Shown piece by piece: positions 44,354-54,185 of a stretch of DNA of 64,000 nt (within the stretch, counting starts at the first letter, position 1; each line of letters starts with the position of its first letter). Below the pieces are notes generated by a model that saw nothing but the letters and a program-made list of their open reading frames with translations, did no database searches and was not told where the DNA came from. The position numbers and the translations under genes were made by a program. The stretch is taken from NCBI GenBank assembly GCA_015075275.1, contig JABTUU010000002.1, positions 992,001-1,056,000 of the forward strand. The letters are read 5' to 3'. The DNA comes from Anaerolineales bacterium. GTDB lineage: Bacteria > Chloroflexota > Anaerolineae > Anaerolineales > Villigracilaceae.

Positions 44354-44583
44354 TTAGAAACACAATGGACAATAATTTTTGCCCATATATGTGCGTGAAA
44401 CTCTGCCTTTGTCAACACTCTTGCCTATATATGGCGGTGTTTTGAATTGATTATCACTTTGATAATCCCCTGCACATGAAAATGCAGGTGAAAGTATCTT
44501 AAAACAAGGCGGGGTTTTCGTCAAGTTTCGGATATTTGAATTTGTTTTTATCGGCATCTACCTTCATCTTGCTTGACGTTGCC

Positions 44584-44605
44584 GCAAGACAAACGCGAGA
44601 AAACC
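44584..44605 (+). promoter_or_regulatory. Putative OmpR/PhoB-type operator, site 1
   Basis: Two adjacent 11-bp units, GCAAGACAAAC and GCGAGAAAACC. Sites 2 and 3 have the same G-Y/C-R-AGAAAA core and spacing. It is 146 bases before the start codon of the membrane-protein gene. Confidence 0.5.
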
Positions 44606-44697
44606 GCTAGACCGACGCGGGGGGCTTTGACAGATTCTTGTTATAGTGCGGCTATTACGAGCCGCAAAAATCTGGCAAACAGACATATGCCTTGTTG

Positions 44698-44703
44698 TAT
44701 AAT
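44698..44703 (+). promoter_or_regulatory. -10 box for the island membrane-protein/regulator unit
   Basis: A perfect TATAAT preceded by TG one base away (TTGTATAAT). No good -35 lies at normal distance, consistent with an activator-dependent promoter. A TTGACA at 44627 is too far away. A GCGGCT/AGCCGC hairpin lies in between. Confidence 0.5.
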
Positions 44704-44750
44704 CCACCCATCGTTCCTCCTATACAGTTTGCAAAGCGAGGGTTGGCGCC

Positions 44751-47162
44751 ATGACGAAGAACAACGATAAAACTAGAGGGGGGGAGATTCGTTTCTCCGA
44801 TTTTCGTTCCCAAATAATCATATTGGGACTATTGACTACGGTTGTCATGGGGGGCTATTTTCTAGCTCGCCCATTTTGGGATATATACTGGCTCCCTATT
44901 TTAATAACGGCAATTGGTTTGATTACTCTTGTATTGCTCAGTTTCTGGAGAGGTCTCTGGCGCAACTATCGTTGGATTGTTGGATCAACGATACTAATTT
45001 TACTAGTTCTGACCAATGTTTCATGGGCAAAATCGCTCCTGAGTATCAATGCGTTAGAAAAACGCCAATTTATCCAATATCACATCCCAGATTCAAATAC
45101 TATTCTGCATGTTGAATATCCATCTCAAATTCTATACGACAGTCAAAACACGCCCAGCCTTATGTTTTGGGTGAAAACGCCCGTTCCCTTTTCAAGCCCA
45201 ACTTTAGGAATTACTGCAGAGGACCTCTTGCTAGGCATCCAGGCATCGAAAGATTCTCCTGTGCAATGGGAAAGAATTGTGCAAAAGAGTCTTCCAATCA
45301 ACGGCGATACCCTAACAATTTTGCTCCTTCCGGTATCACAGAATCCAGAAACTACAAAAACAATAACACTCCCTATCGAAATTATCACCGCAAAAGGCTC
45401 ACAAACCAAAGAACTCTCCATTAAGGTAGAAGGGAGATTGGACGCCCAACATCGTAAATGGGCAAATGCCTTCTTAGAAACAGGCGGTATCATCGTGTCG
45501 TTAGCGCTGGGAGTCTTTGCCGCCTTGAAACAGTTAGACGATGAAAAAAAGCGGGGAAAGATAAAGCAAATTGAGCAATCAATAGCATCTTTCGACGCCG
45601 ATTTAAATAATGACCTCTCCATCTCTTTGAATAAACATCTTAATTTAATCGCTGATTGGGATGAATGGGACAGAACATTGCAGGATCAATTCCGTGCTAG
45701 ATATTTCTCATTATTTGATGAGAAACATAAGAACAATACAGCATTTTGGAATGCCATCGCTGACGAAACGATAGACGATATGCGGAGTAGTGTTGATCTC
45801 TGCCAGCGAGTGTGCGGGAGAATATTTAATAGCAAAGGAGAAAAGCCAATCTTTGTGCTAAATCAATTGCAATCCGCTCTTCAACAGGGCAACCAATCTT
45901 CCCTTGATGTTCTGACTGTGCTCAAGGAATATCCTGCCAGTATTAATATCGCCAAAATCATCGCTAGCGCCTTTCCTCCCGATCTCAAGAAGAAAACGAT
46001 TGACGATTACACAAGCAAGTTTTTAGACCAAATCCGCGACCTTAGGGTTGAGTTGGATTTCCCTGATTTTGAAAGTTTCCCGCTCCAAAGACAATTTTCT
46101 TTTTACGCAAAAGATCATATATTCGAAGACCGATTAAATGCATGGCTGGAAACTCATGAATTGGATTGCTCCCCTTTTGCAGACGCCGATAGTCCATTTT
46201 ATTCTGTTTTAAACGGCCGGTTGCTTATTGATACGGATATAGCGCCGCCCGGATTTTTGCTCCCAAAACCTAGCGCTCAAAATCAAATTCTTGATTTTTC
46301 TAATTCGTGGGACGCCGGCGCAGGATTATTCGAATATTGCAATGCGCTAAAGTCAAATACAAGTCTCAAGGATGCGATATTTTTCTCCATTATTGCCCCA
46401 AGTATGACCGAAAATTACGGAACGGATCATACTCGCAAACTTTACCTCCACGCGTTGGCTGAGCAATGGATATGGTCGCTGGCAGAAACGCCAACGTTGT
46501 TTTACTCATTGCAAAGCGAACAGCGGGATTTGGTAGGGCGGCTAATTCGGTGGCATGATATTTCCCCATCGATCACAGCCCACAAGAATGAGAAATTTGC
46601 AGGGCGTTTACAAGAGAAAGAAAAGAAGAGACAGGCGTTTCCATTATCGGGGTTGACCGCATGGCTATCTGAGAAAGATGCGGCTGATCTTCGAACGGAA
46701 GAGATCAACGCCTTGATCGAACTACAACCATACCCTAAACGCAGTAATCTCTTTCTGGTTCCTACCATTGATCTAAACCCACAAGTGGAACGGCAGATAT
46801 CTGGTAATTTGCACGAGAAATTTGCCGAGCAATTTGATTGGTTAAGCGCGCACAATAGTAAAGCTGTTATTTTTTCGATGAGCGCGAAAAACCGCCAAGT
46901 TGTCATTCTGGAAAATTTGGTCAATCAATGCAAGATTCGGACACGAAAGTGTTCGAATGACAAATTGGAATTCAACCAATTATTCGACGCGCCCGGCAGT
47001 GAACCAGACAAAATCCTCGCCCGCAAAGCCAACGGCTCTCCCGGCAGAATGGTAAGATTGGGACAAAAATTACTGTTGCAACATGTGGAAAAATACTCGC
47101 CTAGTGATAAAGAAAATTATGAATACCTGCATGTTGAAGACCTAGAAGCGCTCCAAGCATGA
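44751..47162 (+). CDS. Four-TM membrane protein with extracytoplasmic domain and large cytoplasmic domain, unknown family
   Basis: 803 residues. Three N-terminal membrane helices (about 21-40, 46-66, 75-92), a 140-residue beta-rich domain (about 95-235) and a fourth helix (240-260) are followed by a 540-residue hydrophilic part. With the N-terminus inside, the 95-235 domain would be outside and the large part in the cytoplasm. A charged helix follows helix 4 (DDEKKRGKIKQIEQS). I recognise no catalytic motif or named family. It overlaps the downstream ATPase/winged-helix regulator by four bases (ATGA), so the two are made together; a membrane sensor feeding a regulator is an attractive but unproven reading. 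Confidence 0.75.
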   Translation: MTKNNDKTRGGEIRFSDFRSQIIILGLLTTVVMGGYFLARPFWDIYWLPILITAIGLITLVLLSFWRGLWRNYRWIVGSTILILLVLTNVSWAKSLLSINALEKRQFIQYHIPDSNTILHVEYPSQILYDSQNTPSLMFWVKTPVPFSSPTLGITAEDLLLGIQASKDSPVQWERIVQKSLPINGDTLTILLLPVSQNPETTKTITLPIEIITAKGSQTKELSIKVEGRLDAQHRKWANAFLETGGIIVSLALGVFAALKQLDDEKKRGKIKQIEQSIASFDADLNNDLSISLNKHLNLIADWDEWDRTLQDQFRARYFSLFDEKHKNNTAFWNAIADETIDDMRSSVDLCQRVCGRIFNSKGEKPIFVLNQLQSALQQGNQSSLDVLTVLKEYPASINIAKIIASAFPPDLKKKTIDDYTSKFLDQIRDLRVELDFPDFESFPLQRQFSFYAKDHIFEDRLNAWLETHELDCSPFADADSPFYSVLNGRLLIDTDIAPPGFLLPKPSAQNQILDFSNSWDAGAGLFEYCNALKSNTSLKDAIFFSIIAPSMTENYGTDHTRKLYLHALAEQWIWSLAETPTLFYSLQSEQRDLVGRLIRWHDISPSITAHKNEKFAGRLQEKEKKRQAFPLSGLTAWLSEKDAADLRTEEINALIELQPYPKRSNLFLVPTIDLNPQVERQISGNLHEKFAEQFDWLSAHNSKAVIFSMSAKNRQVVILENLVNQCKIRTRKCSNDKLEFNQLFDAPGSEPDKILARKANGSPGRMVRLGQKLLLQHVEKYSPSDKENYEYLHVEDLEALQA

Positions 47163-48514
47163 AAAACGCCCCATCTGTCGAATCCCTCTTCACAACGCTC
47201 AAAGCGGAAAACGAGCCCTGGCTGGGTTCTGTGTTCGTTTCCCTGCCGGTTTTCGAGCGTCTCCAGGAAGAACATTCGACCATCTTGTATGGCGGACCGG
47301 GAAACGGCAAGACGGCAATGCTTCTAGAGTTGAGAAGACGGCAAAAGGAAAACATTTTTACTGTAGTGTGGAAACCAGAGCCAATTCTTGAAACGCCTGC
47401 CACAGGTACCGCGCTCGCCCAACAAGCCATACAAGAGGCTTTGCAGACTTGCGTAGAGAATTTGGTTTTGGAGGGAAACCTGCCGCAGCGGTTGGGGGAA
47501 CCTTCAGGGAATATCGCATCCGCTTTGCAATGGTTTCTGAAAAATCACCTTCCCTTCGAGGCTGGCTTCTATATTCAAGATCAAGCAAATCGTCTGTCAC
47601 AGGATGACTTGCAATGGTATCTGAAGTTGCTGGACCAATCGTTTCCCCCGATCGTCAAGGAACAAGCCAGTTTGAAAGATCAACTGCGTCTTTTGCTGTC
47701 GGTTTTACGCGCGGCAAAGTATGAACGCCTGTGGCTCATGGTGGATGGGCTCGAACGGTGGGCCCCGCGTCAGACGGGCGAACAGATCGAGGCGGCGTTG
47801 GAGGCGGTTTTGTCCACGCTGGTTTTCTTCGACCTGCCAGATATTGCGTTCAAGTTCTTCATCCCCGCTCCGCTCAAGAATATCCTGCATAAAACCAGCG
47901 GCGTGGAGCGTCATCGCTTCAGTGAGGCAGACTTGACATGGTCGGCGGAGGCATTGCAATGGATTTTGGAAAAACGCTTGGAATGTGCGCTATCCCCCAA
48001 AAAAGCATCGCTGGATTCCCTGTGTGATGGAAATGAGTTTTTGGATTGGCTAAAAGTATATGGCGGAACTTCTCCCCGCGCCTGGCTCAGGTTTACCGCG
48101 CCGCTCGCAACCACATATCAAAAGCACGGTAAACGGCTCACCTCTGCCCAAACCCGCGAATTTATTCGCGAACATCCCGCCCCACTGCGCCTCCGCCATG
48201 AACGCGGCGAGGTCTGGCTGGGAGAAAAACGCATCGTCAGCAATTCGGCGCTGGAATTTCGCGTATTGGAATATCTTGCCTCTCACACAGAAAAATTAGC
48301 CTCGTTAGAAGAATTATATTACTATGCTTATAGAGAATTGAGCGCGCCTCCGGATAAAGGAGATGTAGCTTGGACTCATCCTAAAACATGGCGCGGGGCG
48401 ATGGATAACGTGCTGATGAGAATAAGGCAAAAGATCGAGCCGGATCCCAAAAATCCGCTTTATTTGATTACGCGTCATGGAAAAGGGGTGGAATTGATTC
48501 ACCATGAGCTGTGA
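47159..48514 (+). CDS. P-loop ATPase fused to C-terminal OmpR/PhoB-type winged helix
   Basis: 451 residues. Walker A is GGPGNGKT at 45-52; a Walker B-like LWLMVDGLERW lies near residue 195. The last ~105 residues (from about 345) resemble the OmpR/PhoB DNA-binding domain: VWLGEKRIVSNSALEFRVLEYLASH, and a recognition-helix/wing region ending YLITRHGKGVELIHHEL. There is no receiver domain, so control would come from the ATPase rather than phosphorylation. This is like STAND-type transcription regulators but with the DNA-binding domain at the C-terminus. It is translationally coupled to the membrane protein. Direct repeats suited to this domain begin at its own stop codon. Confidence 0.8.
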   Translation: MKNAPSVESLFTTLKAENEPWLGSVFVSLPVFERLQEEHSTILYGGPGNGKTAMLLELRRRQKENIFTVVWKPEPILETPATGTALAQQAIQEALQTCVENLVLEGNLPQRLGEPSGNIASALQWFLKNHLPFEAGFYIQDQANRLSQDDLQWYLKLLDQSFPPIVKEQASLKDQLRLLLSVLRAAKYERLWLMVDGLERWAPRQTGEQIEAALEAVLSTLVFFDLPDIAFKFFIPAPLKNILHKTSGVERHRFSEADLTWSAEALQWILEKRLECALSPKKASLDSLCDGNEFLDWLKVYGGTSPRAWLRFTAPLATTYQKHGKRLTSAQTREFIREHPAPLRLRHERGEVWLGEKRIVSNSALEFRVLEYLASHTEKLASLEELYYYAYRELSAPPDKGDVAWTHPKTWRGAMDNVLMRIRQKIEPDPKNPLYLITRHGKGVELIHHEL

Positions 48515-48532
48515 GAAAATTGTGAGAAAACT
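48511..48532 (+). promoter_or_regulatory. Putative OmpR/PhoB-type operator, site 2
   Basis: GTGAGAAAATT and GTGAGAAAACT, two tandem 11-bp units with a nine-base identical core, starting within the stop codon of the regulator gene. The 256-base gap that follows (48515-48770) holds possible -10 boxes TATAAG (48557) and TACAAT (48569) and no gene. It lies upstream of the ATPase operon. Confidence 0.6.
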
Positions 48533-48776
48533 ACTAGATAGTTGGAAGACAAGCCGTATAAGCGGGGTTACAATCTGGGCGTCAAATCAATCTGTATACG
48601 CAAATAATCGGAAAGGAAGTTCCCTCTTCAAATACTGATGTTACGCAGTTGAAGCCAGTCTGGTCTTCGTAACGCGACATTCATGTTGCTCTTGCTCAAG
48701 AACAACATGAAATGCAAGATAAATCTCGCATTACGACTTTACTGCGCAAGATGAGTCAATAAGGGAAGTTGTGAAT

Positions 48777-49868
48777 ATGGAACCTGCCATAAGAGGGTTT
48801 TCCGCCTTCGGATTCGCTTTCGACCCCTTCGAGTATCTGGACAGCACAAAAGATGCCCATCTGCAAGAGTACCTGATCATCCCCAAAGCGGTGGAGATCG
48901 CTCTCTCGGATCAGCCCGTTGCCATCCTTGCCCAGCCGGGCGGCGGCAAGAGCGCGCTGAGAATCTACACGGAAAATTTCTACAAAGAGAGCCGCGGCAT
49001 TCGTTTTCCCGTCACGTACGTCCCCGATGATTATTCGACGGAAAACGTTTTTCATTTTAAAGGGATCACAAAATCTCTGGCAAGCGCCGCGTTCATGTAT
49101 TTGGCGTCTTATCCCGATCTTTTTTTTGCTTTAAGCCCTACCGATAAGCAAAAATTAAAAAGATTACTGCTAGAACTGCCTCTTGGTCTCGACTTTAACT
49201 TACAGACCCTGCGCGACTCCCGCTTCCTTTCGGACCTCGAGCGGACTCTTGGATCCCCAGCCTTTTCCAACCTCCCCCGGCTGGACCGCGCCCACCATCA
49301 ACTCGCTCATGAACTGGAGGATGAATCTCCTGCCCAATCTCAGTCATTAGACGACGACTTCGCATTGCTCAACAATGTTTTCGGCGCAAGATCCATCCAC
49401 ATTTTGGTAGACGGATTGGATGGCTTCATGGAAACCCAATCTCCACAAGCATTACTGGCTTGGATAGAACCTCTGTTGAACACATTGGAAACGTGGGAAA
49501 AGAAAAATATCTATCTCAAGTTTTTTCTGCCAATGGATATCTCCGACGCGCCCGCGCTGACGAACGTGCGCGCCTTACGCGCCGCCGCGCTGACGTGGGA
49601 CGATCACCTGCTTGCCGAAGTGGTCCGCCGCCGCGTGTTCGTCGCCAGCCGCAGGACTTTCGACAGCCTAGATGCTATCAGCGCGCCCGACCTCCGCAAT
49701 GTGGAGTTAAGCCTAGCTCGCCAGTTGGGGGAAAAAGAAAAATTACCCCGTCAGATCATTCTGAAATGCCAGGACATGCTTCGCAACGTTATTCAATCCA
49801 ATAGAATAGAGATTTTGCCAGAGGATTTATTTTTTTCAAGGGAGTCGTTCTATGTTACAGCCATATAA
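48777..49868 (+). CDS. P-loop ATPase, unknown family
   Basis: 363 residues from the ATG at 48777, which has AGGGA ten bases upstream; a GTG at 48771 is an alternative. Walker A is AQPGGGKS (about 52-59) and a Walker B-like IHILVDGLDGF lies near residue 208. The rest has the helical content of AAA/STAND-like NTPase domains. No effector or DNA-binding domain is attached. Its end overlaps the next gene by 17 bases, so three ATPase genes form one operon. The role is unknown; as a set they suggest a multi-ATPase assembly. Confidence 0.75.
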   Translation: MEPAIRGFSAFGFAFDPFEYLDSTKDAHLQEYLIIPKAVEIALSDQPVAILAQPGGGKSALRIYTENFYKESRGIRFPVTYVPDDYSTENVFHFKGITKSLASAAFMYLASYPDLFFALSPTDKQKLKRLLLELPLGLDFNLQTLRDSRFLSDLERTLGSPAFSNLPRLDRAHHQLAHELEDESPAQSQSLDDDFALLNNVFGARSIHILVDGLDGFMETQSPQALLAWIEPLLNTLETWEKKNIYLKFFLPMDISDAPALTNVRALRAAALTWDDHLLAEVVRRRVFVASRRTFDSLDAISAPDLRNVELSLARQLGEKEKLPRQIILKCQDMLRNVIQSNRIEILPEDLFFSRESFYVTAI

Positions 49869-51051
49869 GATATTCAATTCAGCCGAGTTCACAGATCGAG
49901 ACGCGGAATTTGAGCGCGTCGAAGCGTTCACGAAGGAACGAAACAGAGGCGTTCTCATTTTTGAAGGGGAACGCGGCAGCGGTAAAACCACATTTTTATT
50001 CGAACTTTACCGCCATCTAAATGAACAGAGAGAGTTGCGCCCTTTTTTAGTCAGTCTTTTTCCTTATTCTGCTCCCGAGTTCGAATCGAACAAAAATAAT
50101 TGGCTTAATACAGAAAGACCCTTTCAAAAAGACGATGTCCCCGCCATATTGAATCGCCTGGCAGGTTATCTGGAAATTGACGCCATCGAAACCGATGATC
50201 GCGATTTCCAGAAAGATTATTTCGCGCGCGGGCTGGCGTACCGTTCAGCAATAAACACGCCTGTGCTGTTGGTGGATTCGATCTACGAATGTCCCGACGA
50301 TATCCGTATAGAATTCGAAAAATACATTCTGGCGCCGATACTTGCCTCTGAGCGCGTTTTCGTTATTTTGACTGGGCGTGGCAAACGCCCCATTTGGTCG
50401 AGACCCGAATTGCGAGACGCCGATATTATTAAACTTGAGCCTCTCAAGGCTAACTTTGTAGTTGAGCAATTAGACAACTTGAAAAAACAGGGAAAGTTGA
50501 AACGCGACCCAGGCGAATACGACACGATTGCGGATCTCAGCGGCGGCTACCCTCTGATCGTGCGCGTCATGGCAGAATCGAACAAACAACTATCAGCCGC
50601 CCTGGATGAGGCTATCAATATTATTATTGAGGAAACACTGCCAGAAAGGGAGCGGGGAAATTTAGAAAACATTCGTCCTTTTATCGAAAGATTAGCTCTC
50701 GTGGGTATTCCTTTTCGTATTCCCGATGTGGATGAATACCTTTACGGTGACGATTCAAATCGGCGGGCAAAAACCAACCATCTCGTCAATCTGTTATTAG
50801 AAAGTTATCTTTTACGCTACGAGGGCAAGGGCTACCAACTCGGTCAGTCCGTAGTCCATCCCATTCGAAAATGGCTGGCTTTGAAAGGACGAGACACTGA
50901 ATATATGAAACAATTACAACAAATAAGCGTGAAACTGCAAGAGGAATATCCCACTGCCAGGGCATGGTATCAACAAATGTTGCCGGCGAAGACTTCGCTG
51001 CCTAAAAATATTTTCAATTCGTTAAATGCAAGCAAGGCGCATCACGCATAA
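49852..51051 (+). CDS. P-loop ATPase (STAND-like), unknown family
   Basis: 399 residues. Walker A is GERGSGKT at 39-46, Walker B-like VLLVDSIYE near residue 142. VFVILTGRGKRPIW near 176 resembles the sensor-1/RNBS-B position of STAND ATPases, and GGYPLIVRVMAES near 233 the GxP motif (GLPLAL type). A winged-helix-like region follows (HLVNLLLESYLLRYEGKGYQL). The GxP motif makes STAND membership likely. It overlaps the upstream ATPase gene by 17 bases. Substrate or signal is unknown. Confidence 0.75.
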   Translation: MLQPYKIFNSAEFTDRDAEFERVEAFTKERNRGVLIFEGERGSGKTTFLFELYRHLNEQRELRPFLVSLFPYSAPEFESNKNNWLNTERPFQKDDVPAILNRLAGYLEIDAIETDDRDFQKDYFARGLAYRSAINTPVLLVDSIYECPDDIRIEFEKYILAPILASERVFVILTGRGKRPIWSRPELRDADIIKLEPLKANFVVEQLDNLKKQGKLKRDPGEYDTIADLSGGYPLIVRVMAESNKQLSAALDEAINIIIEETLPERERGNLENIRPFIERLALVGIPFRIPDVDEYLYGDDSNRRAKTNHLVNLLLESYLLRYEGKGYQLGQSVVHPIRKWLALKGRDTEYMKQLQQISVKLQEEYPTARAWYQQMLPAKTSLPKNIFNSLNASKAHHA

Positions 51052-51070
51052 AACCGGGGAGCCTCACACT

Positions 51071-54049
51071 ATGTTTCCAGAACATTTTTCCTACAAAACA
51101 CTTGAAGAATTCATCGGGCGGAAAACCATCCTGGACCAAGCCCGTGGCTGGCTGAATGATGGGAAATTCCACCTTGCGTTCTTTAGCGGCGAATACGGCA
51201 TCGGTAAGACGCGCTTGCTCCAACGGATTCTCGAAGTAGAAAAGAAATATGATGGCGCGCCCGCACGCTTGATTGACCTGTACCATTTTGACCACCACAC
51301 CCCCGAAGGTTTGGCGCGCGCGGTCTTTAAATGTTTTGAGAAAACCGAAAACGAACACCACTTCAATCCATTCATTACCGCGCGGCGAAGGCTGGATGAG
51401 GCGCGCGCGGGCGGAGACAGCAAAGCCATTCACGAATGGCTGCAGAAACTTTTAGACAGTTGCGCTGAAGGCGTGAAAAAGATAAGCGCCGAACACGGCG
51501 TTCTATTATTTTTCGATACCGCCGAACAATTTGTGTACCCCACGGGCAAGCGCTTTGCCCCTGCCTGGGAGTGGTTGAAAGGCTGGGTCGGGGACCTGCC
51601 GCGCGGTGGAGTGTTTTTTGCGGGACGTCCAGCCGCCTCCGCGCTTTTCCAAGGTTTTCCGCTTTCCACGACGATCCCGTTGGGTTTCTTCACTCTGGAG
51701 GAAAGCAATGCGTATCTGACAGCGGTGGCGAATCGTTGGTCGCAGGAAACGAGTCAATCCGTCTCCTTCGCGGAGGACGAAGTTCAAAAACTTCACGCAT
51801 TGAGCCAGGGGCGCCCGATCCTGCTGGCAATTTTTCTCGAATCGCGCATGCGCGATTCGCAGGCGTTCAAGAATTTATCGGAATATCAGACGGAAACTTT
51901 CGAGCAGAAAGTCATCGAATACTTGCTCAACCAGCCCGTATTGGGCGAAACGCTCAAAGCCGCGGGGCGCGCGCGCAAGGGGATCAATCTCGAACTACTT
52001 GTGAAAATTTGCGGCATGTCTCAGCGGGATGCTAAAACAGCGCTCGATACGCTAAAGGAAATGTCTTTTGCAAAGACATTTCCTGACGATGAGCGGGTAT
52101 ACCTCCATGATGATATGTATGACCTGCTCGAAAAGTATGTCTATTTAGAGGATGCCGATACTGCCGAAAGGCAAGCCGCCGCGCAAGCCATTTACGAATA
52201 TTATAAAGAAGAAGCCATCGAGCAAAAGAATAAAGAACTACAAAATATTTTTGCCAGCCTGGCGCAGGAAGGTTCTGAACGATCCGCTGCGCCATCGAAA
52301 GAGTATGTCGAAGAAATCCGTAAGATCGAATCCTCCCGCCAACGTCTGAAAACGGAATTTATTCATTACCGTTTACGCAGTCAAGTGACAAAAGATGGCA
52401 AAAGGAAAGCGTCCGAGGACGACCCGATTCTTGGGGGGCTGAAAATGTATTACCGTTACGGTCACGAAGCCGCCACCAGCAACAACGACGAGATCTTGAT
52501 ACCGCTACAAATCGAGCTGACCAACTTCTGGCTGACACTGAACGACGAAAACCTATGGAAATTGATGGGGTGGCTTAGTCTGGAAGATAGAAATTTCTGG
52601 AAGCCGTTCATCGAGGGTATGTTGTTGGTCCACGAGGTCTGGCTGAAGGTGGCGACGGGACAAAAGTATCAAGATGAAGTTTCCACTCTTCAAAAAAGCC
52701 TTTCCACCATTTCCGGGCTTTCCTCAGACCAAAAGACGCTTCTCCATGCCCTGCTGGAAACCTGGCAAGGAACGGGATTAGTCTTCGGCGAACAACAAGA
52801 TTATGGCCGCGCTGAAGCGATATTCAGTGACATCATTGATGAAATAGAAAAAATGGCTGGCGAACAGCGTTTGACATGGTTCCAGAATGTTATCCTCAGT
52901 TTGGCGCGCCGCCAACGAGCGTATCTATATCGCATTCGCGGGTCGTTTAAGAATGCAATCGAGGATTTTAGACGGGGGTTGAATGACTGCCGCCTGATCC
53001 ATTTCGATCATGAGGAAGCCACCTTGCGCAACGATTTGGGTTTTGCCCAAATGCTGGATGGCCAGTTTCTCTTCGCTTTCGAAAATATGTGGGATGGTTT
53101 AAATCTTCGGTACAAGTTAGCCATTGGGCATCGCACCGCGCTCAGTCATAGTTCGCTGGCGCAGTATTTCATCGCCACAGGAGCATATGAGGAAGCGCGT
53201 AAACACGCGCAATCTGCCATAAGAATTGCCAATGCGGTGGGCTATCGCCGCGGGATCGGATTCGGCAATCTGGCGCTGGCAGAAGCGACGCGGCGATTTG
53301 CCTTTTCCGCGCAGGCGCCTTCCAATCCGGCAGAATATCTGCGCGAGGCGCAGGATGCTATTGAAATCGCGCTCAAGGAATTTACCGAACCAGCGCGGGT
53401 GATCGAAGCCAATTTGGAGCAAGCCTGCTTGTATCGTGACCGTATCCGCGTCGAGACAGACCCTGCGAAGAAAAAAGCCTGGTTCGAGACATCCGACAAA
53501 CAGTTCAAGTGGGTTACAAACGAAGCGGAAAAGGCGGGAATCGAATACCGCCAGGTGGATGCCGTGTCTAACCGCGTCTGGCTTGGATATTTTGCAAAAG
53601 ATGCAGAATATGCGGAACAGGCCGCCGAAGAATTTGAACAGTTATCTGTTCTCGACCCCTATTGGCTCAAAAACGGGAAATTTGTTGATAAAGCAAAGGC
53701 GCGTAAAAACCCGCAACTATGGTCGCATATCGGCAAGCACTATGTAGGTCGCGGCATGGTGGCGCTGGCAAAGTGGAGAGCTGAAAAGAACGATGAGTTT
53801 CTCAAGGAAGCCGCGCACTGTATGATGCTGGGACTAAAATATACCACGGCATTCGCAGAGGACCATCGCGGTTTACGCGAAGGACGCCGCACCCTTCTGC
53901 TCGAACTGGCAAAACTGAATTCCAAAGAGTTAAAACAATTTTGCGGTTATGTTTTGGAGGCGGAGAAATCCGAAAAAATCGTCAACAAGAACGAACAATC
54001 GACAATTCAAAGCGTGATGCGCGGTCACGCCTTGTGGTTTGCCGAATAA
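51071..54049 (+). CDS. Large STAND NTPase with C-terminal helical (TPR-like) repeats
   Basis: 992 residues from the ATG at 51071, with GGGGAG nine bases upstream. An earlier in-frame ATG at 51026 would overlap the previous gene. Walker A is GEYGIGKT at 40-47; a Walker B-like VLLFFDTAEQ follows near residue 145. LSQGRPILLAIFLE is a GxP-type motif and FFAGRPAASAL a sensor-like element. From about residue 470 the protein is helical with TPR-like pairs, e.g. the LRNDLGFAQMLDGQFLFAFENM and YFIATGAYEEARKHAQSAIR stretches. Typical STAND ATPases sense a ligand with such repeats and oligomerise. No N-terminal effector domain is present, unlike Avs-type defence proteins. A terminator follows. Confidence 0.8.
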   Translation: MFPEHFSYKTLEEFIGRKTILDQARGWLNDGKFHLAFFSGEYGIGKTRLLQRILEVEKKYDGAPARLIDLYHFDHHTPEGLARAVFKCFEKTENEHHFNPFITARRRLDEARAGGDSKAIHEWLQKLLDSCAEGVKKISAEHGVLLFFDTAEQFVYPTGKRFAPAWEWLKGWVGDLPRGGVFFAGRPAASALFQGFPLSTTIPLGFFTLEESNAYLTAVANRWSQETSQSVSFAEDEVQKLHALSQGRPILLAIFLESRMRDSQAFKNLSEYQTETFEQKVIEYLLNQPVLGETLKAAGRARKGINLELLVKICGMSQRDAKTALDTLKEMSFAKTFPDDERVYLHDDMYDLLEKYVYLEDADTAERQAAAQAIYEYYKEEAIEQKNKELQNIFASLAQEGSERSAAPSKEYVEEIRKIESSRQRLKTEFIHYRLRSQVTKDGKRKASEDDPILGGLKMYYRYGHEAATSNNDEILIPLQIELTNFWLTLNDENLWKLMGWLSLEDRNFWKPFIEGMLLVHEVWLKVATGQKYQDEVSTLQKSLSTISGLSSDQKTLLHALLETWQGTGLVFGEQQDYGRAEAIFSDIIDEIEKMAGEQRLTWFQNVILSLARRQRAYLYRIRGSFKNAIEDFRRGLNDCRLIHFDHEEATLRNDLGFAQMLDGQFLFAFENMWDGLNLRYKLAIGHRTALSHSSLAQYFIATGAYEEARKHAQSAIRIANAVGYRRGIGFGNLALAEATRRFAFSAQAPSNPAEYLREAQDAIEIALKEFTEPARVIEANLEQACLYRDRIRVETDPAKKKAWFETSDKQFKWVTNEAEKAGIEYRQVDAVSNRVWLGYFAKDAEYAEQAAEEFEQLSVLDPYWLKNGKFVDKAKARKNPQLWSHIGKHYVGRGMVALAKWRAEKNDEFLKEAAHCMMLGLKYTTAFAEDHRGLREGRRTLLLELAKLNSKELKQFCGYVLEAEKSEKIVNKNEQSTIQSVMRGHALWFAE

Positions 54050-54075
54050 GCGATATAGACATCTTTGTCATTCTC

Positions 54076-54103
54076 AAAATCCCCGCTACCAATCGGGGAT
54101 TTT
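54076..54103 (+). terminator. Intrinsic terminator after the ATPase operon
   Basis: AAAATCCCCG and CGGGGATTTT, ten-bp perfect stem with loop CTACCAAT, followed by GCATT. It separates the ATPase operon from the radical SAM gene. Confidence 0.75.
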
Positions 54104-54109
54104 GCATTC

Positions 54110-54137
54110 TTGCGTCTGGAATAGTTTCGGCTATAAT
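54110..54137 (+). promoter_or_regulatory. Promoter of the radical SAM gene
   Basis: TTGCGT (54110-54115), 16-base spacer, TATAAT (54132-54137). The start codon is at 54186, with a weak GGGGC ribosome site. Confidence 0.55.
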
Positions 54138-54185
54138 CACACTATTCGGTCAAGTTAGTTTTCCTTACCATATCTGGGGCGCCTC

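Noticed and set aside
44310..44400. Complete tRNA gene at the island boundary
   Set aside because: Only the 3' half from the anticodon loop is present; no 5' acceptor strand or D arm can be found.
44627..44647. TTGACA with TATAGT as promoter of the island unit
   Set aside because: The spacer is only nine bases; the TATAAT at 44698 is a better -10.
51026..51070. ATG 51026 as start of the large STAND NTPase
   Set aside because: It lies inside the previous gene and has no ribosome site; ATG 51071 follows GGGGAG.
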